Assembly (NCBI RefSeq): GCF_023169945.1
Contig: NZ_AP025591.1
Span: 2,998,501-3,062,500, forward strand
Reading direction: 5' to 3'
Source: Anaeromyxobacter oryzae
Lineage (GTDB): Bacteria; Myxococcota; Myxococcia; Myxococcales; Anaeromyxobacteraceae
DNA: 64,000 nt
The translations under genes and the position numbers were made by a program. Of this stretch, positions 16,557 to 26,738 are shown one piece after another. Numbering within the stretch: the stretch's first letter is position 1; every line of letters starts with the position of its first letter. The notes under the pieces were generated by a model. It saw only the letters and a program-made list of their open reading frames with translations. It was not told the DNA's origin and did no database searches.

Positions 16557-18065
16557 TCAGTCGAAGTCGAACGCGATCCGCTCCGCGGCGTAGCCGCGCT
16601 GCACGAGCAGCACGAGCTGCCCGCTCCGCCGCGCCCGCGCGGCCGCCTTCCGGAAGTCGTCGACGGTCGCCACCTCGCTGGAGTTCACCTCGCGCACGAG
16701 GTCGCCGGCGAGGAGCCCGGCCTCGTCCGCCGGCGAGCCGCGCGCGACGGACCGGACCACGACGACCGAGCCGCCGCGCACGCGCTCGTCGCCGAGCTGG
16801 ATCCCCACCCGCCGCGCGACCAGGTCCGCGGCGTGCTGCGGGCCGAGCTCGACCGCGGTCACCGCGGCGGTGGTCTTCTGGCGACCGCGCGTCAGGTCGA
16901 CCCGCGCCGTCGCGCCGATGGGGAGATCCCGGACGCGGAAGCGGAACTCCTCCGCGGTCTCGATCGAGAAGCCCTCGACCGCGTCGACGACGTCGCCCTT
17001 TCGCACGCCGGCCCGATCGCCCGGCGAGCCGGGATCCACCGCGGTGACCACCACGCCGCCGCTCGCGCCCTCCGCGGCGCCCTCCTTCGGCGGGAGGTCC
17101 GCGACGACGATCCCGAGGTAGCCCTCGCGCACCTCGCCGTGCGCGACCAGGTCCTCGGCGATCCGGCGGGCCCGGTCGATGGGGATCGCGAAGCCGATGC
17201 CGGCGTTGCGATCGCCGAGGATGGCGGTGTTCACGCCGACGAGGCGTCCGTCGATGTCGAGGAGCGGGCCGCCGGAGTTGCCCGGGTTGATGGACGCGTC
17301 GGTCTGGATGAAGTCGAAGAGCGTCCGGTCCCCGGCCCTGAAGTTCCGGTGGACCGCCGAGACGACCCCCGTCGTCACGGTGTGCGAGAGGCCGAACGGG
17401 TTCCCGATGGCGATCACCGTCTCGCCGATCATCAGGTCGTCGGAGCGGCCGACCGGGACGTAGGGGAGCCTGTCCTTCGTGTCGAGCTTCAGGACGGCGA
17501 GGTCGGAGGACGGATCGGTCCCGACCACCTTCGCGATCACCTCGCGGCCGTCGAGGAGCCCGACGCGGAAGCGCGCCCCGCGCTCCACGACGTGGTTGTT
17601 CGTGAGGACGTACCCCTCCGGCGAGACGATCACGCCCGAGCCGAGCGAGGTGACCTGGTAGCCCTTCCTGTAGCGGGGCCGCTCGAAGAGATCGCCGAAG
17701 AGCAGGTCGCGCGCGGAGCTCCCCCGCGACGGTACGCGGATGCGGACGAGCTCCTCGGCGGAGACGTTCACGACGGCGCCGCGGACCTTCTCGACCGCGA
17801 CGACGACCGGCGTGCGCCGGCTCGCCTGCGAGCCCTCGGTCGCGCGCGGGAGCGTGAACCCGCCGCGCAGGGGCGCGGGCGTGTCGGAGCGCGCGCTCGC
17901 GGTGGCCGCGAGCGTGCCGTCGAGTCGGGGCGCGAGGGAGAGGGCGGCGAGGACGAGCGCCGCCGCGACGACGGTGAGGAGGAGCGCGCGGGCGAGCCGC
18001 ACCGCGCCGCTACGGCTGGGCGGTCTCGCCGCCCGCGCCGCCCTCGTCTTCGCCTTCGTCGGCAT
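16557..18065 (-). CDS. HtrA/DegP-type periplasmic serine protease
   Basis: The 502-residue protease has an N-terminal signal anchor (about 22-45), then a trypsin-like domain with the triad His (VLTNNHVV), Asp (SDLAVLKL) and Ser (NPGNSGGPLLD). Two PDZ domains follow (about 270-370 and 395-495), the DegP arrangement for periplasmic protein quality control. The ATG at 18065 lies 56 nt inside the upstream acidic-protein gene. A GTG at 18002 would avoid the overlap but would cut off the positively charged signal start, so 18065 is preferred. Confidence 0.9.
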   Translation of the reverse strand: MPTKAKTRAARAARPPSRSGAVRLARALLLTVVAAALVLAALSLAPRLDGTLAATASARSDTPAPLRGGFTLPRATEGSQASRRTPVVVAVEKVRGAVVNVSAEELVRIRVPSRGSSARDLLFGDLFERPRYRKGYQVTSLGSGVIVSPEGYVLTNNHVVERGARFRVGLLDGREVIAKVVGTDPSSDLAVLKLDTKDRLPYVPVGRSDDLMIGETVIAIGNPFGLSHTVTTGVVSAVHRNFRAGDRTLFDFIQTDASINPGNSGGPLLDIDGRLVGVNTAILGDRNAGIGFAIPIDRARRIAEDLVAHGEVREGYLGIVVADLPPKEGAAEGASGGVVVTAVDPGSPGDRAGVRKGDVVDAVEGFSIETAEEFRFRVRDLPIGATARVDLTRGRQKTTAAVTAVELGPQHAADLVARRVGIQLGDERVRGGSVVVVRSVARGSPADEAGLLAGDLVREVNSSEVATVDDFRKAAARARRSGQLVLLVQRGYAAERIAFDFD

Positions 18066-18249
18066 CGTCCACGTCGTCGAGGTCGTCGAGATCGTCGCCC
18101 TCGATCGAGGCCTCCACGGGGACCGCCTGATCCGCGAGGTCGGGCAGGCCCTTCAGGTGCTTCTCGTAGTCCTTCTCGTCGAGCTTGCCCTTCCTCACGT
18201 ACCGGTGGGCAACGCGCTTGTCGACGAGCTTGTTCTCGAAGTCGGCCAT
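18010..18249 (-). CDS. Small acidic-tailed hypothetical protein
   Basis: This 79-residue protein has a basic helical N-terminal half (NKLVDKRVAHRYVRKGKLDE) and a very acidic tail dominated by Asp, Glu and Gly. I do not know its function. Its 3' end overlaps the htrA start by 56 nt, suggesting translational coupling. On the minus strand a TATTTT hexamer lies about 40 nt upstream of the ATG (18290-18295), with GAGA near the start. It is divergent from thiE. Confidence 0.72.
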   Translation of the reverse strand: MADFENKLVDKRVAHRYVRKGKLDEKDYEKHLKGLPDLADQAVPVEASIEGDDLDDLDDVDDADEGEDEGGAGGETAQP

Positions 18250-18340
18250 TTCTCTCGATCTCGGGGGCCCGGGACGTCCGGGGAGGCGGAAAATAGGCGC
18301 CGTCTTGCGGCCCCGTCAAGCGCGTGTTACCGCTGTCGCC

Positions 18341-19021
18341 ATGCCGGTTTCCGACGCCGCGGGGGGCGCCGCGCGGCGCGCACGCCTCGGTGGGTTGTAC
18401 GCCATCGTCGGCGGGGCGGCGGCGGTCTCGCAGGCGGAGGCCGCGATCGCGGGAGGCGCCTCGGTCGTCCAGGTCCGGGTGAAGGACCGGCCCGCCGGCG
18501 AGATCCTCGACATCGCCCGCCGGATCGTGGCCCTGGCGGCCGGACGGGCGCTCGTCATCGTGAACGATCGCGCCGATCTCGCGCTCCTCGCCGGGGCGGA
18601 TGGCGTCCACCTGGGTGACGAGGATCTCCCGGTGCCCGACGCGCGCCGGCTCCTCGGGCCGGACCTCCTCGTGGGGCGCACGACGCGCACGCTGGAGGAG
18701 GCGCGCGCCGCGCTCGCGGGCGGGGCCGATCACGTCGGCTTCGGGCCCGTGTTCGGCACCCGGACGAAGGTCCTCGCCGTGCCGCCGCGGGGGCTCGCCA
18801 CGCTCGCCGAGGTCGCGCGGGCGCTGCCGGCGCCGGTCGTGGCGATCGGCGGCATCGGGCTCGACACCATCTCCGAGGTCGCCCGCGCCGGCGCCGCGTG
18901 CGCGGCGGTGATCGACGCGCTCTTCGGGGCGGGCGATCCGGCCGCGAACGCTCGGGCGCTCGCGGCGCGCTTCGAGGCGGGGCGGGCCGCGCGCCCTCCG
19001 CGCGAGGAGGCCCGGCGATGA
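18341..19021 (+). CDS. thiE: Thiamine-phosphate synthase
   Basis: ThiE joins HMP-pyrophosphate and the thiazole phosphate to make thiamine phosphate. The 226-residue TIM-barrel shows GLYAIVG near the start, VQVRVKDRPAGE, the metal-binding VNDRADLALLAGADGVHLGDEDL, and the phosphate-binding GPVFGTRTK and AIGGIG segments. Its TGA overlaps the next start (ATGA). I looked for a TPP riboswitch in the 90-bp divergent gap and saw none. Confidence 0.94.
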   Translation: MPVSDAAGGAARRARLGGLYAIVGGAAAVSQAEAAIAGGASVVQVRVKDRPAGEILDIARRIVALAAGRALVIVNDRADLALLAGADGVHLGDEDLPVPDARRLLGPDLLVGRTTRTLEEARAALAGGADHVGFGPVFGTRTKVLAVPPRGLATLAEVARALPAPVVAIGGIGLDTISEVARAGAACAAVIDALFGAGDPAANARALAARFEAGRAARPPREEARR

Positions 19022-19734
19022 GCACGAAGCGGCCGCGGATCGGCCTCACCCTCGACGCGGACGAGCAGCGGAACCGGTACGAGCTCGGGCGCGGGTACGT
19101 CGACGCCGTGCTCGCCGCCGGCGGCCTCCCCGTCCTCCTCCCGCACGACCGGAGCGTCGCCGCCGCCTACCTCGCGCTGCTCGATGGCCTCGTCGTGACC
19201 GGCGGCGCCTTCGACGTGCCGCCGGAGCTCTACGGCGAGCCCCGCCGCGACGTGTGCGGCGTCCTCAAGCCCGAGCGGACCGCGTTCGAGAAGGACCTGC
19301 TCGAGGCGGCCCTCGCCGCCCGCCTGCCCGTGCTCGGCGTCTGCGGCGGCATGCAGCTCCTGAACGTCGTGCAGGGCGGCTCGCTGCACCAGGATCTCGC
19401 GGCGGACGCGGGCATCCGCGGGCACGAGCAGCCGCCGCCGAAGGACGTCCCGTCCCACGAGGTCTCGGTCCAGCCCGGGACGCAGCTCGCGCAGCTCGTC
19501 GGCGCGGGTCCGCTCCCGGTGAACTCGACGCACCACCAGGCGGTGCGCGATGCGGGCTCGGGCGTGCTCGTCTCGGCGCGCGCGCCGGACGGCGTGATCG
19601 AGGCGATCGAGCTCCCTGACCTCGAGTTCGCGGTCGGCGTCCAGTGGCACCCCGAGGCGGTCCTCCGGCACGAGCCGCGCCACGCCGCGCTCTATCGCGG
19701 CCTCGTCGACGCGGCGCGGAGCGGGCGGCGGTGA
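19018..19734 (+). CDS. Class I glutamine amidotransferase-like hydrolase (peptidase C26/PuuD type)
   Basis: This 238-residue protein resembles gamma-glutamyl-GABA hydrolases. The nucleophile Cys sits in LGVCGGMQLLN and the His/Glu pair in VQWHPEA, so the triad is complete. GGAFDVPPELYG resembles the substrate-side loop of the family. It overlaps thiE by 4 nt and thiD by 4 nt, which places it firmly in a thiamine operon. Its substrate is unknown; a role in salvaging or trimming a gamma-glutamyl or amide compound linked to thiamine is inference. Confidence 0.88.
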   Translation: MSTKRPRIGLTLDADEQRNRYELGRGYVDAVLAAGGLPVLLPHDRSVAAAYLALLDGLVVTGGAFDVPPELYGEPRRDVCGVLKPERTAFEKDLLEAALAARLPVLGVCGGMQLLNVVQGGSLHQDLAADAGIRGHEQPPPKDVPSHEVSVQPGTQLAQLVGAGPLPVNSTHHQAVRDAGSGVLVSARAPDGVIEAIELPDLEFAVGVQWHPEAVLRHEPRHAALYRGLVDAARSGRR

Positions 19735-20534
19735 CGAGGAAGGCGAGGCCGCGGGTCCTCGTCGCGGCCGGGCTCGATCCCACGGGCGGCGCCGGGCTCG
19801 TCGCCGATCTCGAGGCGCTCCGCGCGGTCGGCGCGGAGGGCTGGGCGGTCGCGACGGCGCTCACCGCTCAGGGGCCGCGCGGGGGCCGCGGCTTCGCCCC
19901 GACCACGGAGGTCTTCCTCCTCGCCCAGATCGACGCGCTCCTCGACGGCGGGCGGCGCCCGGGCGCGGTGAAGACCGGCATGCTCGGCACCGCCGGGCTC
20001 GCCCGCGTCCTCGCGGCGCGCCTCGCGGAGCGACCGCTCGGGAGGGTCCCGCTCGTGGTGGACCCCGTGCTCGCCGCGTCCTCGGGCGCGCCGCTCCTCG
20101 ATACGGGCGGCGCGCCACCTGGCGAGGCGCTCGCGCCGCTCCTCGCGCGCGCGCGGCTCGCGACGCCGAACCTCCCCGAGCTCGCGCTCCTCACCGGCGC
20201 GGACGTCTCGACCGACGACGCCGCGATCGTTGCCGCCCGGCTCCTCCCCGCCCGCGCGGTGCTCGTGAAGGGCGGTCACCGCGCGGGCGCGCCGGTGGAC
20301 CTGCTCGTCGAGGGCCGCAAGGTGACGCGCCTCGCCGGCCGCCGGCGCGCCGGCACCGCCCGCGGCACCGGCTGCCGGCTCGCCTCCGCGATCGCGGGGC
20401 TCCTCGCGCGCGGGGCGACGCTCGAGGAGGCGGTGCGCGGGGGGAAGCGGGTGGTCGAGCGGTATCTGGACGCGGCCGCGCGGGATGGGATCTCGCGGGG
20501 TCGCGACTTCCGGCGCCCACGCACTCCTCGGTAG
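19731..20534 (+). CDS. thiD: Hydroxymethylpyrimidine/phosphomethylpyrimidine kinase
   Basis: ThiD phosphorylates HMP and HMP-phosphate in thiamine synthesis and salvage. The 267-residue ribokinase-fold protein begins with GTG overlapping the previous stop (GTGA). Landmarks are GLDPTGGAGLVADLEA, VKTGMLG, VVDPVLAASSG, PNLPELALLTG, VLVKGGH, and the anion hole GTGCRLASAIAG with catalytic Cys. The substrate-side Gln near residue 46 (TAQGPRGG) resembles bacterial ThiD. No other thi genes are in view. Confidence 0.9.
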   Translation: MTRKARPRVLVAAGLDPTGGAGLVADLEALRAVGAEGWAVATALTAQGPRGGRGFAPTTEVFLLAQIDALLDGGRRPGAVKTGMLGTAGLARVLAARLAERPLGRVPLVVDPVLAASSGAPLLDTGGAPPGEALAPLLARARLATPNLPELALLTGADVSTDDAAIVAARLLPARAVLVKGGHRAGAPVDLLVEGRKVTRLAGRRRAGTARGTGCRLASAIAGLLARGATLEEAVRGGKRVVERYLDAAARDGISRGRDFRRPRTPR

Positions 20535-21062
20535 GGCGAGGCCCGTTCTCCCCCGGGCGGTCGGGTTCCGCGTGCTTGGGCGGGCCGCTCCGTGGGCCGG
20601 GCCGGTCCTTCACGGCGGTGCTCGGGACGCGGGACTTTGGCGGGGCAGATGATCGGACGAGGCCGTGCGCGCGGGGCCGGCGCACGTCCGCTCGTGCCAG
20701 CCGCGACGGCGTTCACGACGGCGCCCCGTGCGCGTACCGCTCGGCGGCTGTCACGATCCGTGACAGGCCGGCTGAAGTACTGCGGCCCGGTCCGTACGAA
20801 ACGCCCGGTCCCTGCGCGCCGGCGCGAAGGCCCGTCCCGGCTGTCTCCGCTTCAGTGGGCGATCGTGGCTGCTGGCGAATGAAGGCAGCAAGGACGCGAC
20901 GCCGGGGCCGCGATCTCACGCCTGCTCACGCGATCTCAGTGGCCGTAAGCCGAGGCACGCACGGCATTGCGGGCGGCCCCCCATCCGCAGCAGCACCTCG
21001 CCAGGACGGCACCGCCACGGGTCACGTGGAGCGCAGGTCGATGCGGGGACCAGCCAGCCAGA
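20535..21062. other. Gene-poor stretch before the IS element
   Basis: About 530 bp without a convincing gene. Short open frames exist but lack codon bias and homology I can recognise. One clean dyad occurs at 20748-20766 (CTGTCAC, 5-nt loop, GTGACAG), which could be an operator or a small hairpin. Base composition is slightly less extreme than the neighbouring genes. It may be decayed or foreign DNA near the insertion. Confidence 0.5.
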
Positions 21063-21082
21063 CTTCCCCGGAGATCTTCCCC
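21063..21082 (+). repeat. Left arm of a 20-bp perfect inverted repeat
   Basis: The 20 bases here are the exact reverse complement of 22343-22362. The arms flank the IS110 element at unequal distances (19 bp on this side, 80 bp on the other), so they are more likely part of the disrupted intergenic repeat than the transposon ends. Confidence 0.8.
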
Positions 21083-21102
21083 TCTCCCCCACCGGGGGAG
21101 AG
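21082..21102 (+). repeat. Half of a REP-like palindrome cut by the IS element
   Basis: CTCTCCCCC-ACC-GGGGGAGAG forms a 9-bp stem with a 3-nt loop. Joining 21102 to 22263 across the insertion extends the stem to 11 bp and restores a motif of the form CTCTCCCCC...GGGGGAGAGGGCCAGGGTGAG, a type of intergenic palindrome common in GC-rich bacteria. Confidence 0.75.
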
Positions 21103-21117
21103 CAACCGTGTTGAACG

Positions 21118-23824
<2,707 letters not shown>

Positions 23825-23835
23825 GGGCGGCGCGC

Positions 23836-23841
23836 ACTCTA
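23836..23841 (-). promoter_or_regulatory. -10-like TAGAGT before dnaB
   Basis: TAGAGT reads on the minus strand with 11 nt to the ATG at 23824 and no ribosome site between. Confidence 0.45.
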
Positions 23842-23991
23842 GCAGCGGGGCCTGACCGATTTCATTGTCGGAACCCGGTGGATAAGTCGGTGGAAGACGT
23901 GGAAAACCCGGGGGAGGAGCGTGTGGAAGAGGCGTGGATCGTTTCGCGGGGTCCCGGCCGGCCGGCGTCGACCGCCGCTCGGGTCGCGGTG

Positions 23992-23997
23992 TACCTT
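23992..23997 (+). promoter_or_regulatory. -10-like TACCTT before the LEA14-like gene
   Basis: TACCTT ends 6 nt before the ATG at 24004. A TCGACC lies 18 bp upstream and could be a weak -35. Confidence 0.4.
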
Positions 23998-24003
23998 CGA
24001 AGC

Positions 24004-24849
24004 ATGACTTCCCATCGCTCGATCGGCGCCCGTGCGCTCCTCGTCGTCGCGGTCGCCCTCCTCGCCGGCTGCGCCGAGCTCTCGAAGATCGCCGAGGGCG
24101 CGGTGCAGCGGCCGCACCTCACCTTCCGGAGCGCCGCGCTCCAGGCGCTCGATCTCGAGGGCGCGACGGTCGGGTTCACCTTCGACGTCGAGAACCCGAA
24201 CGGCTTCGGCGCGAAGGTCGCGCGCCTCGGGTACGGCGTGGACGTCGAGGGCACACGGGTCGCCACCGGCGAGATGCCGGGCGGGCTCACCATCCCGGCG
24301 AACGGCAAGGCGCCGGTCACGTTCCCGGTCCGGGTGCGCTTCCGTGACGTGCCCGGGATCGCCGCGCTCCTCGGGCGGCGCGACGCGGTCTCCTACCGGC
24401 TGTCCGGAACCCTCGGGATCCAGACGCCCCTCGGGGTCGTGGACCTCCCGATCTCGCACGAGGACCGGCTGGCCCTTCCCCGGCTGCCGGACTTCGCCAT
24501 CGAGGGGCTCTCGATCCGGAACGTCTCGTTCGGCGAGGTGGGGCTCGAGGTCCGCGTCGCGGTGAAGAACCCGAACGCCTTCCCGATCCCGGCGAGCCGG
24601 CTCGATTACGCGCTGTCGATCGCCGGGAACGCCGTGGCGCGCGGCGACGGCCGGGCGATGCAGCTCGTCCCCGCGGGCGGGAAGAGCGTCGTCAGCATCC
24701 CGCTGAAGGTGGAGCTCGCCGAGGTTGGGCGCGCGGCCAGCGACCTCGTCCGGGGCGGGGCGGTCGACGTGGGCCTCTCCGGGACCGCCGACCTCGCCGG
24801 GATCCCGGTGCCGCTCGACCTCCGCGCCCAGCTGCCGGCGCGGAGGTGA
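24004..24849 (+). CDS. LEA14/WHy-domain lipoprotein
   Basis: The 281-residue protein has a lipoprotein signal (LLAGC at 19-23) and two tandem LEA type-2 (WHy) domains, about 35-150 and 160-275. Each contains the characteristic N-P-N motif: FDVENPNGF and VAVKNPNAF. WHy domains are beta-sandwiches linked to stress or desiccation tolerance; in bacteria they occur as exported lipoproteins. The ATG at 24004 is chosen because the signal peptide starts there and because TACCTT lies 6 nt upstream. A strong hairpin follows the gene. Confidence 0.88.
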   Translation: MTSHRSIGARALLVVAVALLAGCAELSKIAEGAVQRPHLTFRSAALQALDLEGATVGFTFDVENPNGFGAKVARLGYGVDVEGTRVATGEMPGGLTIPANGKAPVTFPVRVRFRDVPGIAALLGRRDAVSYRLSGTLGIQTPLGVVDLPISHEDRLALPRLPDFAIEGLSIRNVSFGEVGLEVRVAVKNPNAFPIPASRLDYALSIAGNAVARGDGRAMQLVPAGGKSVVSIPLKVELAEVGRAASDLVRGGAVDVGLSGTADLAGIPVPLDLRAQLPARR

Positions 24850-24878
24850 GACGGCGCAGCTCGGCTCCCAGAAAAGAA

Positions 24879-24915
24879 GAACGCCCGGGCGGGGAATGGG
24901 AGCCGCCGGGCGTTC
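24879..24915. terminator. Strong hairpin after the LEA14-like gene
   Basis: GAACGCCCG(G)GCGG pairs with CCGCCGGGCGTTC across a 10-nt loop: 13 bp with one bulged G. The T-rich tail (TTCTTTTCT) is on the minus-strand side, so it resembles an intrinsic terminator best in that direction, though the nearest gene uses the plus strand. Confidence 0.65.
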
Positions 24916-24945
24916 GGTGTCGGCGAGGGAGGGGGAATGCCGACG

Positions 24946-24960
24946 TGATACGATGTATCA
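24946..24960. promoter_or_regulatory. Operator-like dyad TGATAC-N3-GTATCA
   Basis: A perfect 6-bp inverted repeat with a 3-nt spacer, AT-rich for this genome, 13 bp upstream of a consensus -35. It is placed as an activator or repressor site for the M16 operon. I cannot assign the regulator. Confidence 0.5.
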
Positions 24961-24973
24961 AGGTGCAGGCGGA

Positions 24974-25002
24974 TTGACAAGCGGTTGCTGTGAGACTTCT
25001 TA
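24974..25002 (+). promoter_or_regulatory. Sigma-70-type promoter of the M16 peptidase operon
   Basis: TTGACA at 24974-24979, a 17-bp spacer, and TTCTTA at 24997-25002. The -35 is a perfect consensus, rare in this window. Transcription would start near 25009 and leave a leader of about 350 nt. Confidence 0.6.
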
Positions 25003-25009
25003 GGGGTGC

Positions 25010-25357
25010 CTCAGGCGACGTGTCCCGTAGTCGTGCGACACGGCTCCCGGCCGCCATCGCAATCGGCCCGTGAAGCACGCGTCCGGGTCGGGAACGCGAA
25101 CCGCTGGGCGCTTCGATCGGCGAGGGAGACGCAACGCAGATCGGTGAAACCCGGTAGCAGCGCAGCAACGGGCGGTCGCCGGCGGAACGGGCCGCTCGAC
25201 GCGTCGCGCGCGGCACCGATGCGGGGGGCTCGTCACCTCGCGCCTCGCCTCCTTCACCTCCAGCGGTCCCGTCCCGTGCCCCCCGAACGATACGTTTACC
25301 GGGGGTCCGGTGACGCGTATGGGTCGTCGGCGCTCCCGCCCTCCCGAGGTGATCGAC
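25010..25357 (+). other. Long untranslated leader of the M16 operon
   Basis: About 350 nt between a good promoter and the first start codon with no gene that I can support. It has several local hairpins, for example CGTGTC/GACACG near 25020-25050 and CGATC/GATCG near 25118-25145. A stretch near 25140-25180 vaguely recalls cobalamin or c-di-GMP riboswitch cores, but the diagnostic boxes are missing. An unclassified regulatory RNA is possible. Confidence 0.4.
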
Positions 25358-26728
25358 ATGAGAATCGTCGCCGCGTCCCTCGCCGCCGTCGCGCTCGCCT
25401 GCGCCGGGTCCCGCGCTCACGCGCCCGCGGCCTCCGCCGCGCCTGCCGCGCCGGCGATCCCGGTGGAGTACCACACGCTGCCGAACGGCCTCCGCGTCGC
25501 GCTCTCGCCCGATCGCTCGGTCCCGAAGGTCGCCGTCGGCGTCTACTACGGGATCGGCTTCCGGGTGGAGCCGAAGGGCCGGACCGGCTTCGCCCACCTC
25601 TTCGAGCACATGATGTTCCAGGGCTCGAGGAACCTCGGGAAGATGGAGTTCATCAAGCTCGTGCAGTCGAACGGCGGGAACCTGAACGGCTCGACCCGCT
25701 TCGACTTCACGAACTACTACCAGGTGGTCCCGTCGAACGTGCTCGACACGGTCCTGTGGGCGGAGGCCGACCGGATGCGCGGCCTCGCGGTGAACCAGGA
25801 GAACCTCGACAACCAGAAGGGCGTGGTGAAGAACGAGGTGCGGGTCAACGTGCTGAACCGGCCCTACGGCGGGTTCCCGTGGCTCGACATGCCGCAGCTC
25901 GCGAACGAGAACTGGCACAACGCGCACAACTTCTACGGCGACCTCGCCGATCTGGACGCGGCGACGCTCGAGGACGTCCAGGCCTTCTTCAAGACCTACT
26001 ACGCGCCGAACGACGCCGCGCTCGCCCTCGTCGGCGACTTCGATCCGAAGGAGGCGCTCGCGCTCGTGACGAAGCACTTCGGCGCGATCCCGCCGGCGAC
26101 GCAGCCGCCGCGGCCGGATCTCTCGGAGCCGAGGCAGGAGAAGGAGAAGCGGGCGGAGAAGGTGGACGCGCTCGCCGAGCGCCCGGCGCTCGCGGTGGCG
26201 TGGCACGTCCCCGAGCGCGGCACGCCCGAGCACGCCGCCTTCGTGATCCTCGACCAGCTCCTCGTCCAGGGCCGCGACGCCGCCCTCCACCAGAAGCTCG
26301 TGCAGGAGAAGGGGCTCACCGGGGAGGTCGAGGGCGGCGTCAACCTGCTCGGGAACGCATGGGACTACCAGGGGCCGATGCTGGAGATCGTCTACCTGTT
26401 CCACGACAGGGAGCACGGGCCCGACGAGCTCCTCGCCGCGATCGACGAGGCGGTGCAGCCGTTCATGGACCGTCCGGTGGACGCCGAGGCGCTCGCCCGC
26501 GCGAAGGTGAAGGCGCGCTCGGCGCTGTACGGCGAGATGGAGTCCTTCAGCGGGTTCGGCCTCGCCGACCTGCTCGCGTCGGCCGCCCTCTTCGACGGGG
26601 ATCCGGCGAGGGTGACGCGGATCCCCGACGAGCTCGAGAAGGTGACGCCCGAGCTCGTCCAGAAGGTCGCCCGGGAGTACCTCCGGAAGACGAACCGCAC
26701 CGTCCTCGTCGTGAAGACCAAGGGCTAG
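25358..26728 (+). CDS. M16 family zinc metalloprotease, active subunit
   Basis: The 456-residue exported protein has a short signal ending in ALAC (possible lipoprotein) and two M16 half-domains. The inverted zinc motif HLFEHMMFQGS near residue 80 has both His and the catalytic Glu, and NEVRVNV supplies the distal Glu ligand, so it should be active. ATG 25358 has GAGGTGAT upstream. The next gene, 10 bp downstream, is an M16 homologue without the zinc motif. The two probably form a heterodimer, as in mitochondrial processing peptidase-like bacterial pairs. Confidence 0.9.
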   Translation: MRIVAASLAAVALACAGSRAHAPAASAAPAAPAIPVEYHTLPNGLRVALSPDRSVPKVAVGVYYGIGFRVEPKGRTGFAHLFEHMMFQGSRNLGKMEFIKLVQSNGGNLNGSTRFDFTNYYQVVPSNVLDTVLWAEADRMRGLAVNQENLDNQKGVVKNEVRVNVLNRPYGGFPWLDMPQLANENWHNAHNFYGDLADLDAATLEDVQAFFKTYYAPNDAALALVGDFDPKEALALVTKHFGAIPPATQPPRPDLSEPRQEKEKRAEKVDALAERPALAVAWHVPERGTPEHAAFVILDQLLVQGRDAALHQKLVQEKGLTGEVEGGVNLLGNAWDYQGPMLEIVYLFHDREHGPDELLAAIDEAVQPFMDRPVDAEALARAKVKARSALYGEMESFSGFGLADLLASAALFDGDPARVTRIPDELEKVTPELVQKVAREYLRKTNRTVLVVKTKG

Positions 26729-26738
26729 GGAGACCACC

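Noticed and set aside
18250..18340. TPP riboswitch before thiE
   Set aside because: The gap is only 91 bp, shared with a divergent gene, and has no CTGAGA or ACCTGA elements.
20592..20882. Small open frame in the gap before the IS element
   Set aside because: No codon bias, no ribosome site and no recognisable motif; several overlapping frames are equally open.
25130..25200. Cobalamin or c-di-GMP riboswitch
   Set aside because: Segments such as GGTGAAACCCGG and GACGCAACGC look partly similar, but the B12 box and the full c-di-GMP core are missing, and the downstream genes are proteases.
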